64,000 nt of DNA from Trogon surrucura (Eukaryota > Chordata > Aves > Trogoniformes > Trogonidae): positions 136,241,845-136,305,844 of the forward strand of contig CM036617.1 in NCBI GenBank assembly GCA_020746105.1, given 5' to 3'. Each line of letters begins with the position of its first letter. Within the stretch, counting starts at the first letter, position 1. The notes beneath the pieces were generated by a model, which worked only from the letters and a program-made list of their open reading frames with translations, ran no database searches and was not told the origin of the DNA. This document shows, piece by piece, positions 1-14,059 of this stretch. The translations under genes were made by a program, and so were the position numbers.

Positions 1-3000
1 TAATGTAACAAAACTCTGCATAATGTTTTCAGAAACACATTTGAAGTCTTAACAGCGAGTCCTGTTAAAACATGTAATTTTGAACTGTTTCTCCAAGTTT
101 GCTAGTGCAGTGATATAACAGGTTTGGGAAATTTGAAACTGCACAAATTAAAGCTTGTGAGCAGGAGTATGCGAGGTGGGATGGGGGAAAAGGTGGAGGA
201 AGCCTGTAGGGAATAAGCATGCTATGAGACATAGTGGACGAGAGACAAAAGATAGTTCATTGGTTGTCTTTTCTTTCTTAATAGAGTGCTCTTGTTCTTC
301 TCAGCCATGTCTAGGACTTAGAAGTAACCTTCTCTACAGATTACACACCATACCTGTAGGGAAACACAGCTCAAGAACTGTTCATTGGTGAAGAACACTC
401 TAGGGAAATTTGAATCTTTCCTTCGTTAAAATTATATACATTATATAAAATTACATAAAATTGCATACTTCATTAAAATTCTTTTCTGCCAGAATAGCAG
501 AAGTAAGAGATCACTGAGCCAACAACTTACTAATTCTTTTGTTGTAGGTTTTTTGAAATCTCCATATTTTCTGATACTGTCCTGTGAAGGAAAGTTGCTT
601 TCGTGAACCTTCAACTATTAAAGATAGGGGTGGAATTTGAGTGCCGTAAAGCCTAAAACAAAGTGTGAACTTTTCTTAAGACTTCCTTGACTTTTCCTTT
701 GGGAACGTAAAAGCAAGTGATTGGCCTAGGTGAGGAATATAAAGGACATAATAATCATCTGTTCTTAAACAGTAATACTTTGTGCATGGTCAGCTGCCTT
801 AAGTCAAATGTATGACCTCTGGGAACTGATCTCTTGTCTTTGTTTTTTCTGTAGAGGAAGTATTTAGAAGATAGATTCTTTTAACTTGGTAAAGGTTGCT
901 GGTGTGGTGATTTAGGCATCCAGGTTTCCTGTGTGGGCCTGAAATTTGCAATATTAGTCACAATTTCATTTAAGTATTTAATCTTTCAAAATCGGATTTT
1001 GTTTCATATGATCTGTCCTCCGTTTCTAACTTGGTCTGAACTAGTAATAAGTAGTTGTGATCTTTGTTTTTTTTCCTCACACTGGGCTAAATAGCGTTGG
1101 AAATAGATGGAGGAATCAGAATAAAGATTTCTGTGAAGTGTAGAAAGCTGGGTAAGATTGGATAAGAAATTCCTGTGTTTTCAGTGTAGTGGTAACAGAA
1201 GCACTCTATCAGCTGGGTAAGGTAAGAGAGGGCTTTTTACATGTGCAAAACGGTTGCTCTATCAAAATACCAAGATTCTTAATATTTTTGAATCATCTTG
1301 AAGCCACCAAAAGACTGGCTTCTATCACACAATAGGGAACATTATCACCTCCTTGTCCTGGTGACTCTTTCAGTAGTTGCTTGGCACTTGTTAGTCCAGC
1401 AGTGCACACCTTACTGCCTGAGCTTCTCCTGCCGTGTGCAGCAATGGCTCTGGGAGTGATGGAGCAGAGGCAAGTGGCCTTGGCAAGCTGCCTTGTTAAG
1501 AACTGCAGAGTTGGCCTGTTTCCTGTTACAAGCAACAGCCCGAGCAGCTTTTGCTTCCTCTGCAGAGTTGGGAGATTGGTTTGTGGCTTGGTACTGAGAG
1601 CTGAAGAAACAACTGCATTGTGTGCAAAGGACTGGAAGGTGATGAGACATGAAGGGAGTTTTGTGTTGTTGGAAGTGCGGGGCTCGGAACTGCTTAAAAC
1701 TGTTCTGATGTTGTTTCACTATGGAAGTGGTTCGCTTGCCAGTCTGATTGTTTTAAACCTTATTAAGGTATAAGAATTACTAGTAGGCAGTTACGGGCTA
1801 TGTAGAGAGGATTCTGGAATGACAGCTGTGTGTAGAGGGGTGTGACTGTGTGACCACCTCAACTTTAGATACCTAAGACAAATGCATCTTGCATATCTTT
1901 AGTAGAAAAAACAGCATTTAGTAGAGAAAAACCAAACATTTGCTTTATTATTATAGAAACATATTTTAAAAACAGTGCATTTCAACAGCTGCCACATGTT
2001 CTAGGAAGAACTGTTTTCTTTCAGAACTGTGGCACCAAGCACAACTTTCTTATGATGCATACAGGAAGCAATGATTTACGTTCTGTGACCCTGGGTATCC
2101 TTGCATTTTTCTTTCTTTCGGCCAGGAATATCTGTTCTTACATGAATGATTGCCTGTTGTTTGAAGCTGATGCTAAGTAACAAAGGCTATCAATGAATTT
2201 GATCTTAAAATTCTTCTGTTTCTTCAGTAAATGTCAGTATGTTATCAGTGGTAGATACACACTGAGTCCAAAGCTACCTTTGCAAGATGGAGAGGTAGGA
2301 ATGTTTGCATGGAAATGTTTTATTATGGTCATTTCAGAGAGCTGTGTTAAAGACTGAAGTTTCTTGTTCGTGCACATTCTAGAACAATCAGCCAGGAAAA
2401 TAACACTTGTAGGGCACATCATCTTCAGCATACGTGCACGTCATCATATCTGAAAATGCCAGATTTTTAGTTGTAAGAGTTCTCAGGAATGACCATCTAG
2501 GGGAAAAAAATGTAAAAAAGACAAAAATGAGATGAAAGAGACGTTACCATACATCACAGTCGAGAAATAAAAATTAGCCTAATGATTCTTGAGACAGTTT
2601 TTAATGGCTCAAGGTTTCTGTGTCACTTTTCTGACAATCCCTGTTCCAGTGCTGTGTCACTGAACTGAATGGAGCTGGCTTATTTGTCTGAGGAGTTGCG
2701 TTGAGAACCAGGTGTGCCTACTGGTTTAGTTTTTAGACCAAATTGGACTCTCCATGGTGGAGGATGCTTTCAGTGCTGCATCAGTCGTCCTAGGCAGGCA
2801 ACAACATGACTGCACAAACAGTAGTGTGTTTGCAGCACTTAAACTGGGAGGGCAAAGTGTGTGTGTTGCGATGTGAGAGACTAGGAGATACCACAACTAT
2901 CAATACCACGAGCAGTGATGTGAAAAACGAATCTGACAATTCTGCTTGCTTTACTAGATTTGTAATCAGAGAAGTACTGTATTACCTGTTATTTCAGCAA

Positions 3001-6000
3001 TTATAGTAGCTTTGGTTTTCCCCGCTTTCTCTCCAAGTCTAACTGTTGCCCATTTGTCAATGATGGGCATTTAATTGATCCTCAGTGACTGTGAATGAGA
3101 GAGACTGGTGCTTCTGTCTTTTGTTCAGTGTTGAGAAGAGTCTTCCAGTGTCAAGACTGGACTCATCTCGTCTCAAGTTTTAACTGATAAAGGCTTTTAG
3201 GAGTGCCAGTGGCTGTGAACAAGTTATTTTTTTTTTTTCTTGTTCTTCTAATATTCTATTCTTGTCTGTAGAATGTGGTGAAATACTGGTTTTAAAAATT
3301 ACACTTTCCTTTTATATCTGCCCTTTGCTGCATGAAAAGACTGGAATGAAGAAGAGAACAACAGCAAAAAAATGTCATTAGTGAAACTATCACTTTTTTT
3401 GTCTTGTACTGTAAAAAACTAATGTTTGCAATGTCAGAAAAAATTAGTGATGGTGTCCTTTTAATGATTCCTCTTTAAATGGAAGAGCTTACATGATTTT
3501 TCTGTGTGATTAAAGGTCCAGTCCATTTTAAGATTAGAAGTGTGATACAGAATTTTGAAATGCCTTTGTAATTGTCAAAAGTTTCAGCAGGCTTTGATAA
3601 GCAGAATGTTGTATGTGCTCTGACAACATGAGAATACCTGGAAACAGAGATATTCTGGTCATGTTGTCCCAGAAACCCTGGTAGAATTACACTAATTAAC
3701 TGTATTAACTAGCAGAAGGCTTTTCCTATCATACAGAAGGGTTTTTTTGCTCTTTACTTCCACATAGAGCAAGTATTGAACTGGGGACTGTCTGGCTGTT
3801 ACTCAACACATCTGCGAGTAAAACATGGAATTTGCTAATTTTTATCTTTTCCCCAGAAGGCATGCTTCTGTTATAATTCTTTTTCTTCCTCCCCAGTGCA
3901 ATTGTACTAGTGAAGAATTTGACTTCCAGACCCCAGGAATATATTTTTCTGAAAGAGAGGGGAGAGGCATGTGCTCCTTTCTAAGCTAAAGTAAAAAAGT
4001 AATCCAGTGGAATACTTGCACTGTGTTTAACATGAAGAAGGTTCTCTGTTTCAGACATGAAATGTTGTGTAATATAGATAGAAACATTCGAGAATTGAAC
4101 ATGGCCGCTACTAGTGTAGCAGAAGAACCGATATTGGAAGAGACAGACTAGTGATTTGATTCATGTTGGCAAGGGGCGAGATAGAAAGACTAAATATGCC
4201 AGTGTTCTCTCGTGAATTTTTTAGCTGAGAAGGAAGGTGGACTGCCCTGACACACTAAATGGGGTGGATGATTTTGTTTACAGTAATAGTTGTAATGTAA
4301 CATCACTGAAATAATATGCTCAGAATCCATGCTATCAAATCCTGTGTCTGGGCAGTTTCTGTCCAAAGAAGAATTAGATCTGGTAGGGAAGTGTAACAGT
4401 CAGAAGATTGATAAATACCTCCACTGAGTTCCAAGAACTTGATTCGAATGTGTCCTCTAGGTATCTAGCTGTTTATCTTGTGTTGGCAGAATTCTGTGGA
4501 ACTTCTGGGGCAATTTCTTTTTAATACAAGTTTTTGAAAGGACAGAAGAGGAAGTTGTAAAAGGTTTTGTAAATGTTCCCTTAAGTTGTTCAGAATATAA
4601 AACTATTAATTATTTGAGAAGTAGTTTAGGAATGGAAATAAGTAAGTAGCATAGACAAAGCTGTTGGATCACAACACAAATGTGATTCTCAGTGCAGGTC
4701 TCTGATATGCTTGCCCTCACGTCACTGGGCATCCCCAGTTACTGGGAAGGCATAAGGGGGTTGAAGCCAGCTCAAGCCCATTGCTCTCTTCAGAGCTCTT
4801 TTAGGTAGTCATTCAATTTTTATACTCTCGGCTGGGCTGAGCCCTGTATGTGCTGCACTGTGCTGGTCTAATTGTCTCAGGAAAACGTTCAGGCTCTTGC
4901 TGCTGTCTTGGATGAACATTTATACAGCCAGCTGATACGCTCAACTGAGTGTTAGCCAATGCCCCTAACCATTATAAACCTTCATCTTAAAAGCCACCTT
5001 CTGATCTCCTTTGTCTCATAGTATCATGTCAGGTTGCTTTGCTACAGATGTGGTCTGTCATTTCCCACGTTCTTCCCAGAGGTTCACAAGCACGTCACCT
5101 TTTCCTGTCTCCACCGAGGCTTCTCAGGGGCTGGCTGATCCATCACATGGAGAGAAGAGTTAGCAACATATTGCATCTACAATTTGGGACATTTGCCTGG
5201 GTGTAAGAGACTTCTCTTAAGACTTGCATCTTCGATGGAGAAAGTAATGGCGTACAAGTATATTTCTTCCCAGGTTCATGCTCTGACCTTAGAGATGTAA
5301 TATTTTCATCTTTAACCTGGTAGATATTTGCTTTTTGCCATGCAGAACAAATTGATTTAAACAACTTGGGAAGACTGTGTAGCCTTAGTGACTGTATCAA
5401 TATTTGGATTCCATATCCAAGTTACTGTCCTTCGATTTCGAGCTAAAACGATATCTCCGCCACCACCAAACGCTTACTGTGAGAAGTGCCAAAATCCTTT
5501 TGTGAACCTAGTGTAAGAAGTCAAGCTGTGTTTTCCAAGTTTCTTTTTATGATCCAAATAGTACTGTGAAGGTCTCGAATTAATTAATTGATTCTTGTGC
5601 TTTCCCCCACCCACAATAAAAATTACTGACTTAATTTTTCAGTTAGCTCTTGAAGCTGCTTAGACCACCAAATTGAGAATCATCTGAGCATTTAATTTTT
5701 GGTAGAAACATTATTTAAATAGATTAGAACTAATTAAATTTGCCACTCCAGGGAATCATGGCCTTTAGTGTTTTGTTAGTTTGTTTTTCCTATATTGAGA
5801 CCATTTGTTCAAACAGTATTTTATGAAGTAACAGTACTGTATGTCAAGATGGAACATAAATGCATATGTGGTTTCAGTACAGAAGAATCTGACCGATCAG
5901 TAGTCAGTGGAGATTTTTTCCGCTTGTATAACTGATACTCAGTAGTCCCCAAATAACATTAATGTGAAAAAATTAGGGCTTTTTGAAAACAGATTAAATA

Positions 6001-7292
6001 CTCAGTAATAATTAAATACTCAGTAATATTGTTGTAGTATGAGTGCAATGATTTGCTATGTGTACCAATGCAGAAACAATTTATAGGAAGGTTAAGAGAT
6101 TTGTCTAAGGCATCAGAGGTAAGTAGAAGACTTGATTTATGCCTATGACTGGAATGCTAGCCGCTTGCTTCTATGTACTAAGACCAGCGTTTCTAACTTA
6201 ATTTGCTTGTTTTATGCTTTGACATCTGTATGTATGACCTAACTGCTGAAATTATTGATGTACTGACATTACGTTTACTTCCTGTGAAAGTAAGGATTTA
6301 TTTAAAAGTATAATTCCAGACACTCAAGATGGTAAGTGGATGAGATGTCCTAATCTGTAATGCCTTCTTTCCTGCTTTCCAGTAAGAAGAGCATATTGCT
6401 TGCTTTCTCTCTTATATTTGAAATGAAGTGAAAACATGGTTTTATCTGTTGGCCAGGCAGGTGACACTGGTACAAAACTGGGTACTTTCCTTAGTTTGGG
6501 CGAGGAAATCCTGGGTTTTGGCACTCATTCTGTTGTCGAGTGACATCCTATATCTGATGAAGTGTTTTTTGACATTGCAGGTGGATCTCGTGTCAACCAT
6601 CCTAAGGCTAAAATTGGACCAAACTTTGCATTGTAAAACATATTTTTATTGCTTAAAATTTTTATTTCCTTATTGGAAAGCAACATTGGGAACATGGGTT
6701 GTTGAAACTTCCTTGGGAGAAGGTGCAAACGGAACAAAGAGCCTCAAATAGAAAACAAGTATGGAGGCAAGGCAGAAAACTGGGTGGTTAGAGTGGTATT
6801 CAGAATTGCAGGCAGAGAAGCTACTTGACAGTAAGAGAAACAGTAGTTTGGAAATTAACTGAAAAAATAGGTGGAAGAGAGTGATGGTGGGACAGAAAGG
6901 AAGTGGATCCACAGGTGTGACATCTAAGGAGATGAATCCTATAGGGGATGAGTGAGGAGTGAGAAATTGAAGCAAAGCAAACTGCACGCAGTAGTTGATG
7001 ACTTCAGTGCATGCAGTGGAATCAAACCTTCCAGAGCCTTTCTCTTCTGCAGAGAAAAATTCCTGTTGGTTACACAGATATTTGCTGACAGTGGAGCACC
7101 TCCACCTTAAGTGCTGGTCCAGATGAAGGCTGTTGATGCAGTGCTTCTGACACTTTGCTCAAGTGTCGAAGGTCTGTGTGGTAGATGAAACTGTTCTAAC
7201 CCTCCTGTGCTATTTTACCAGTGTCATGTCTGTGCTACTTGGATGACAAGTGATGAAATTTGCTTTTGATTATCTGCAAATGTAAAGATAAA

Positions 7293-8150
7293 ATAGAATC
7301 ATAGAATCATTAAGGTTGAAAAAGACCTCTTAAGATCATCTAATCCAACCCAGTACTACCATGACTACTAAATTCTGTCCTGAAGTACCACATCTACGTA
7401 TTTTTTGAACTTCCAGGAATGGTGACTCCACCACTTTCCTGGGCAGCCTGTTCCAGTGCCTCACCTCTCTTTCCAATCTAAGCCTCCCCTGGTGCGACTT
7501 CAGGCCATTTCCTCTCCTGTTGCTAGGAACTTGGGAGAAGAGACCAACACCCACCTCACTACGGCCTCCCTTCAGGTCGTTGCCGAGAGCAATGAGGTCT
7601 CCCCTCAGCCTTCTCTTCTTCAGACTAAACAGTCCCAGCTCCCTCAGCCACTGCTCATAAGATGTGTTCTCCAGATGCCTCACCAGCTTTCTTGCCTTTC
7701 TCTGGACCCACTCCAGTGCCTTGATTTCTATCTTGTATTGCGGTGCCTAAAACTGAGCACAGTAGTCAAAACTGTGGCCTCACAAGTGCCGAGTACACGA
7801 TCACTTCTTGCTGGCCAACCTATTCCTGATACAGGCCAGGATGCTGTTGGCCTCCTTGGCCACCTGGGCACACTGCTGGCTCGTGTTCAGCCAACTGTCC
7901 ACGAACACCCCCAGGTCCTTTTCTGCCAGGCAGCTTTCCAGCCACTCTTCCCCAAGATGATGTCATGTGTGAATTTACCAAGGATGCACTCAGTCCCCTC
8001 ATCCAGATCACTAATAAAGATACTAAGCAAGACTGGCCCCAAAACTGAGCCCTGGGGAACACCACTTGTGACTGGACACCAACTGCGTTTAATTCTGTTC
8101 ACGACCACTCCGTGGGCCCAGCCGTCCAGCCAGTTTTTAACCCAGGAAAG
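7293..8150 (-). mobile_element. CR1 LINE, 3' part with reverse transcriptase remnant
   Basis: Read on the minus strand, this carries the CR1 reverse-transcriptase signature [13 protein letters not shown] near 8050 and the upstream block [16 protein letters not shown] near 8140. Further 3' is the C-terminal block [18 protein letters not shown] near 7620. The element ends at 7293 in the CATAGAATCAT tail repeat. The frame is interrupted by stops and shifts, and the 5' part is missing, so it is a dead 5'-truncated copy. It abuts a second CR1 at 8151. Confidence 0.9.
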
Positions 8151-8450
8151 AATCATAGAATCATAGAATCATAGAATGTTAGGGATTGGAAGGGACCTCG
8201 AAAGATCATCAAGTCCAATCCCCCTGCCAGAGCAGGAATGCCTAGACTATGCCACACAGGAACGTGTCCAGGCAGGTCTTGAATGTCTCCAGAGAAGGAG
8301 ACTCCACAACCTCTCTGGGCAGCCTGTTCCAGGGCTCCGTCACCCTCACTGAGAAGAAGTTTCTTCTCGAGTTTAAGCGGAATCTCTTATGTTCCAGTGA
8401 ATACACCTGTCTAAACCATGAGTCACCAGCTTCTCTAGCAGAATGCTAGA
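8151..8450 (-). mobile_element. CR1 LINE 3' end
   Basis: This is a minus-strand CR1 tail. It begins with three to four copies of the 8-bp tail repeat (AATCATAG). It continues with the conserved 3' UTR and C-terminal segment, in which the residues for CR1 '[12 protein letters not shown]' can be read backwards around 8300. It is truncated at about 8450. Its tail directly joins the truncated 5' end of the neighbouring CR1 copy, so the two lie head to tail. Confidence 0.9.
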
Positions 8451-10889
8451 CACTGCTATCAGTAGCAAGAGCAAATGCCCCAAAATTAGAAATTAGCAAA
8501 AACGAACTTGCATTTTTAACTCCCTTGTCGTATTTTTTTTTTTTTCAGATACTACTTTTTAAATTACTTGATCACATGCTACTTTTTCATCAGTCTTCTT
8601 AATGTACAGGGTATTCTGCTCTGGAAATGTTAACTTGCAGCATGATGAAGGATAGGACAATTTGTAGGATGCCTTCTCTGTGGTTATAGGAATTTGTGAC
8701 AATTGAAGCAAAACATTGCTGGAAGAAAAATGTTAGTCTGGTGATTTAATTGCATGTTTTTGCATTTTCTGAGTGTTCAAACTTTGGATCAGCTTTGTGA
8801 AAGAGCTGAGGACTTCCATTCACGAATAAAATCAATTGGAGCAGCTGCAGGGACTGAGAAATCAAGGTCTCCCAAATGTGACATCTAGAATTCCTTCTTT
8901 CACACTTACCTTTGAGTTTCCCATCCCTATATGAGAAATCAGTAGAATACTCGCTGGTTTCCTGTAGTCTTGACAAATTAATATTGTGAAGCACTTAGAT
9001 GTTACTGTGATAAGCACAATAAATAAAACTCAAGAAGAAATTAATAATGGTGTGTTTCAAGCAAGGATTTCAGTGCACCAATCCATGGACTACACACTGA
9101 ACAGAAAATACAGTGCTGAATAGCTGCTTCTTAAGTGAGTGCTATATCTCCTGTGTGCATTAGATAAATGCTTCAGGGAAAAATAATGTTTGCTCATGTA
9201 ATTGGAGACAACATGAAGGAGAGGTAGCAGATCAGTGCTACAGACGTATGCTTAGATGTGCCTTTTTCTAACCTTTATGTGCTTGACTTTGTGGCTTCAA
9301 CAGCTTTCTCTTAATGTGGCTTTTAAATGTAATATTGTAATATACACACATAGGGACTGTGTTGGATGCATCAACGCTATTTACTAGCCAGGCTTTGACA
9401 AACAAGATATAGGGAAAAACAAAAAAGATGCAATGATAACCAGTTACTCGGATAGCCCACTACTCCAGTATCCATAGATGTATTTGCGTTCAAGATACGT
9501 ATATTTAAATTCAAGATACATGTGTATCCTGTCAGTGAGACTGAGGAACTACTTTGCCTGTCTAAATACCTGGAGAGGTTGTGCTTGTGCCTTATTCCCT
9601 CTCATACTTGTTCCATGAATATCTAAATTGTTCTGTCCCCATTGTTGTGCTCTCGACTGCTTTGGAAAATGGCTTATTCCATTCCTGAAATTCTTTTTGT
9701 TTGGGTTCTTTTGACAGCAATACTTTCAGTGTTTATATTTCGTATTTTATGAGGTGCCTTGCAGACCGTTTTTCATGGTTAAGAACATCTTCATATATAT
9801 ATAAAAGTAATATATTACTTTTTGGATAGCAACATGAAGTATTCGACCTTCTGTTCCTGGAAGAGGAACAGACCCGCAGGGTAGCTACGTTCTTGGTTCT
9901 CTGGCTAGGCAGGATGCTTTGAGCCGTTTTTTTTTCGTATGAAGCCAGAAGGGAGCACTAGTGAACTTGACTGAGCCTACCACTGTAGAGGCAGTCAGTT
10001 GTTATAATCTTGAAATTATATTTTAGGAGTTCCAGCATTTCCAGCACCATCCACACGTATCTTTTAGCTCACTATTCTAGAAAGGAAAGCAATCCAAATC
10101 TTACCTCTTCAGATTATTGAGGGGTGGGTTTTGTTCCAATATCATGGCTTTTCCTTCTCAATGAACAAGGTTTTTATTAATAACAAAAGAGGCCATATCA
10201 AGCTCTTCTGTTAGTGTTACTGTGTGTCCCTGTTTAGCTGACTCAGATGATACTCATGAATATCCTGTAGACTTAAAAGATTTAGCTCTCCTTTGCCTGA
10301 GTTGCAGTCCATTTCTGCTTATTCCCAGTGAGATGGAGCTTTGGTAGTTGTACCTTAAACATTCTTCAAAGGTTTGGAGTAGCTCTTGTTCCAGTAAACT
10401 AGATTCAAACTCAATTCAGGACCTAAAGGGAACTGTCTTTTGCACCCCTGACAACTTCCTGCATCTGCATCTTTCTGTGAAGCACTATATTGTTGGATGT
10501 CGACTGTTTAGAGTTGCTTATTTATAGCTTAAGAGTAAAAGATACACAACTTTCTGCACCTCCCTTCATTACTTTGTTTTCCAGATGAGGCTTGCCTTTA
10601 CCTTATATTGAATTACTTAAATCTCTTCCCAAGTTTCACTGTGGTCAGGGAATCAGACTGTGGTCCCCTCTGCCAGCTGCAAACCTGTAGAGGCACTTTC
10701 CACTTCCAGGAAGAACTCATCTTTTTTTAATGACTGTAAAAACTCGTTAGATGGTCTTGACTGTGCAAAAGACAGGAAGAAAGGACATTTCCCAGTGAAC
10801 CCGCAAATCTAGTTTGAGCTGCAGAATAGCTCATTGTGGAGCATGCATCCTGTTGTTGCTGCCAGGCATACCGCAGGAGAATACCACAG

Positions 10890-11155
10890 AGAATCAAAGA
10901 GTAATTGAGATTAGAAGGAACCTTTAATAGGCTTCTGAACCAGCCTTCTGCTCTAAGCAGCCAACTTGAAAGCTAGAGCCATCCCTGAAGTCAGATCAGA
11001 TTGTTTGGGGCATATCCAGCTGGGTTTTTAATATCTCCAAGGATGAAGTCTCTGCAGCCTCCCAGGACAGTCTGCCACAAAGTATGGCCACCCTCACAGA
11101 GGGGGAAAGAACCCAAGAATATGGTCACAACTGTGTTTGCAAGTTGTATTTGTTG
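10890..11155 (-). mobile_element. Old, diverged CR1 LINE 3' end
   Basis: From about 10892 the sequence reads AGAATCAAAGAGTAATTGAG and then 'agaaggaacct'. It continues into a recognisable minus-strand CR1 3' region (clauses resembling 'tctccaaggatgaagtctctgcagcct' near 11035-11065). Divergence from the other copies in the window is visibly higher, which suggests an older insertion. Confidence 0.7.
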
Positions 11156-13209
11156 CTAGTCTCTTGACTAGTGCACTCCAAAGCATGTATGTGATCCACT
11201 CCTTTGTGTGGAGCATAAACCTTCCTCCTCACAGCCTGTCCTTCTGAAAGAGCTTTTATCCATTTGCGACAGTACTTCTGTCAGGCAAACTATCCAGCTG
11301 CCAATAAGGAGAGATGACAGAGTCGAGTCACGGTGTAAGTTAGGTAGAAAGGTAGAGAGAAATTACTTAATACTGACTGGAAGTTGTTGAGATGTGCTTG
11401 TTCATATCCTGCTTCCTTTTGTTTTTCTGTCAATCTTCCCAGGATCATTCTGGCCTAAGACTGAAATGGTTCTTTGTGCACCCCTGCTTACATGCTTGGG
11501 ACTAAAGGTGAGGCAGGATTCTGTAAGTGCATGCCCTTTGTGGATGCTTTGAGGTGAACAAAGTCTGTGGCTGCAGGCGAAACGGATGCCATATGTGTAA
11601 ACTGCATGCCATGCTGCTTGTAAATGTTTGTCATGCTCAAACAAGGCTGGCATCTAGGCCTGTAGCAATTCTGCTGCAAATTTTTCTTACCTGGCAGAGT
11701 GGGAATCACTGGAAAATGTATTATCTGCATAGGACAGGAAAGAGTTGAAGAAAGAGAAATCGGTCTGACAGGCTTGTTTTTACAAAGCTGGCACCTGGGC
11801 TAGTATAGTGACCATAGAATCGTAAATGTAGGAAGAAAAAAATTATCTCCCTACAGACTATTCTACAGTCTCAAAACAACACTACCTTGACAATTTAAGC
11901 TGTTCAGACCACTGCTGTTGTTGCTACAATCCAACCTTCTCTGTTGAAGTTGACGCTTGGATTGATCAGATGTTAGAGTGAACTGTTTCAGCTTGCAATA
12001 CCTGCAGAAATGGAATTCCCCAGAACAGCGTGGTTTCCTGGTGGTGTAGGAAACCTACCTGCTCACCAGTGGGGCTGCTGAGTGGTAGGAGGAGCGATAG
12101 GGCGTGAGTGGTACTACACGCCACTGTAGGATTGCATGGGGCTGGAGAGCAAAAATTGTTGCAGCAACAGAGTGACTTAAACAGTCTTAGAAGCGCAACC
12201 TAGTGGTGTTTTGTCCAGGGATTTCTGAAGAAGTGCTCGTTTCTCCCCCTTTCTTGCAAGGTCTTTCAAGCTGCATAGCATGCAGTTAAAGCTTTACCTC
12301 TTAAGAATTTTTAATCTTTTAGAATTGTTAGAAGTATTTAAATTACAATTCTCTTATTGAGAATGAATCAAGAGCAGCATTTGGTAATGGGATTTCTATG
12401 ATTGTGTTGCTGTAAATTGGAAGAACTTGATGAAAAATGCAAATATTTAAAGGAGATTCTTGGAGCAATCTATGGAGGAATGATATAAATGACCTAATGA
12501 GTTACGTCATACCTGATGCTGGTAGAAAAAGCTTCTGTTTCCCATCTCCGCAATTGATTTGTTTGTGATGAGAATAGTAGCACTTTGGTGTTTTTTGTTT
12601 CTTTGTAAAATGGGCAGATGCTTGTTTCCAAAATGATGGGACAAAGAGAGCTGTAGAGTTTGTATTGAAGATACTTACCAGTTTGTAGGGGTTGGTAAAC
12701 TGAGGGTTAGATTTACAATCTAGAGATTAGTGGTAAAATAGCTGATACCTTAAATGTGTTCCTTAAGAGGTGGTTACCCCTTCTGCTTGCTTTGGTCTGC
12801 TGTCTGTGAGTACAATACTACCACTGCATGATTTTTTTTATTTGACTGGTCTGGTTGGCAGGACTTCCATACCTGTGTAATTCTGAAGAGATTTTGTCAT
12901 TGAAGGTAGTTACAGATGATATGGAGTATCTTAATTAGGGAACATATTAAGCAAATGTCCTAATTAGTTAACATCTTTTTGTCACTAGATTGAAGCTTCA
13001 TGCATCCAGAACAGGTGAGAAATAATACTGTGGGGGAATATTTCAATTACAGTATGGTAGATGCAGCTACTGCAGTGTAGTTTTAACCCTCTGAAGCTGG
13101 GAAGAGGAAACAAGCCCAGTGAGTGAGCTTACAGAGCTGTGGGGAAAATGGCATTCTTCCTTCTCTAGCTTTGCTTTGTGTATGGTTTTATGTTAATGTC
13201 TGTCAAAAG

Positions 13210-13330
13210 TAAAGGATGCCCTTGGCTTTCTTGGCCACATTGCTGGCTCTTGGTCATCCTGCTGCCCACCAGGACCCCCAGATCCCTTTGCCCTATGCTG
13301 CTCTCCAACAGGTCAGTCCTCCACCTATAC
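13210..13330 (-). mobile_element. CR1 LINE internal fragment
   Basis: A short stretch matches, on the minus strand, the CR1 ORF2 region just after the reverse transcriptase core. On the + strand it is the familiar 'ggctttcttggccacattgc' followed by 'ccaggacccccagatcc'. Both ends are truncated and no tail is present. Confidence 0.65.
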
Positions 13331-14059
13331 TGGTATGCAAATTCATTAGCGTTCCTTCACTCTATTTTTGAGCAGGTGTGGTTACTGAAGCTGTGACACA
13401 GTATTTCTACACAGACTTTGAACCAGTGTGTTAGCAGTGAAACAGTCTAACTACTGATGTGCATACTTTCCCTGGTTGTGGATACTGCTGTTCACAATTC
13501 GTGTTACTGTCCAGTTTGGGAATTGTAATCATGCATCAAAAAGGGCATTACTTGTTTTAATAAATGTACAGTGTTAACATATTAAAGAAATGATCCAAAG
13601 CCTTTCTGCCAGCAAACTTCTGATTTTAAATTTGGAATTGCTTTTCAGCCTTTAACACTGTTGGTCCTTGAGGAGAAGAACAAAACAAGTTAATAAAGCA
13701 AATAGGAAAAGTGCTGTGTTAGAACGTCTTTTAAACTCCTTTTGAGAGCTTCCTTTCATACCAAGTTTCTTAAATGTTGCTTTTCTCCATTACCGTTTTG
13801 TATTTTGCATTTCTTCTGGCCCAGAATTTTTTCTTTCCTTTTAGGGAAGAAGCTAAAAGATAGTAAAAGATATAAAATGCTTTTTGTTCTTACTTTTTTT
13901 TACTGAGGTTAAACTCTTGGGTTTGTCTGGTTGTGGCTGAGGTATTCTATGATTAATTGTGTGTTTATAGCCATGTAATGTTTGTAGGTAAGACTTTAAA
14001 ATTATTTCAGTATAGTTTCATGTTTATATACCTACCATAAAATCAGTTCTCAGAGCAAG

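Noticed and set aside
1381-1773. 130-codon + strand ORF with a 102-codon antisense ORF
   Set aside because: It lies in the RIMKLB upstream intron. No splice context, domain or family resemblance was seen, and both strands are open, which suggests chance or an unrecognised repeat.
4690-5100. Possible unrecognised LTR or repeat
   Set aside because: Composition is slightly more GC-rich than its flanks, but I found no terminal repeats, TATA-plus-poly(A) arrangement or target duplication.
7456-8166. 236-codon + strand ORF, the longest in the window
   Set aside because: It is antisense to a minus-strand CR1. The opposite strand carries the [13 protein letters not shown] motif.
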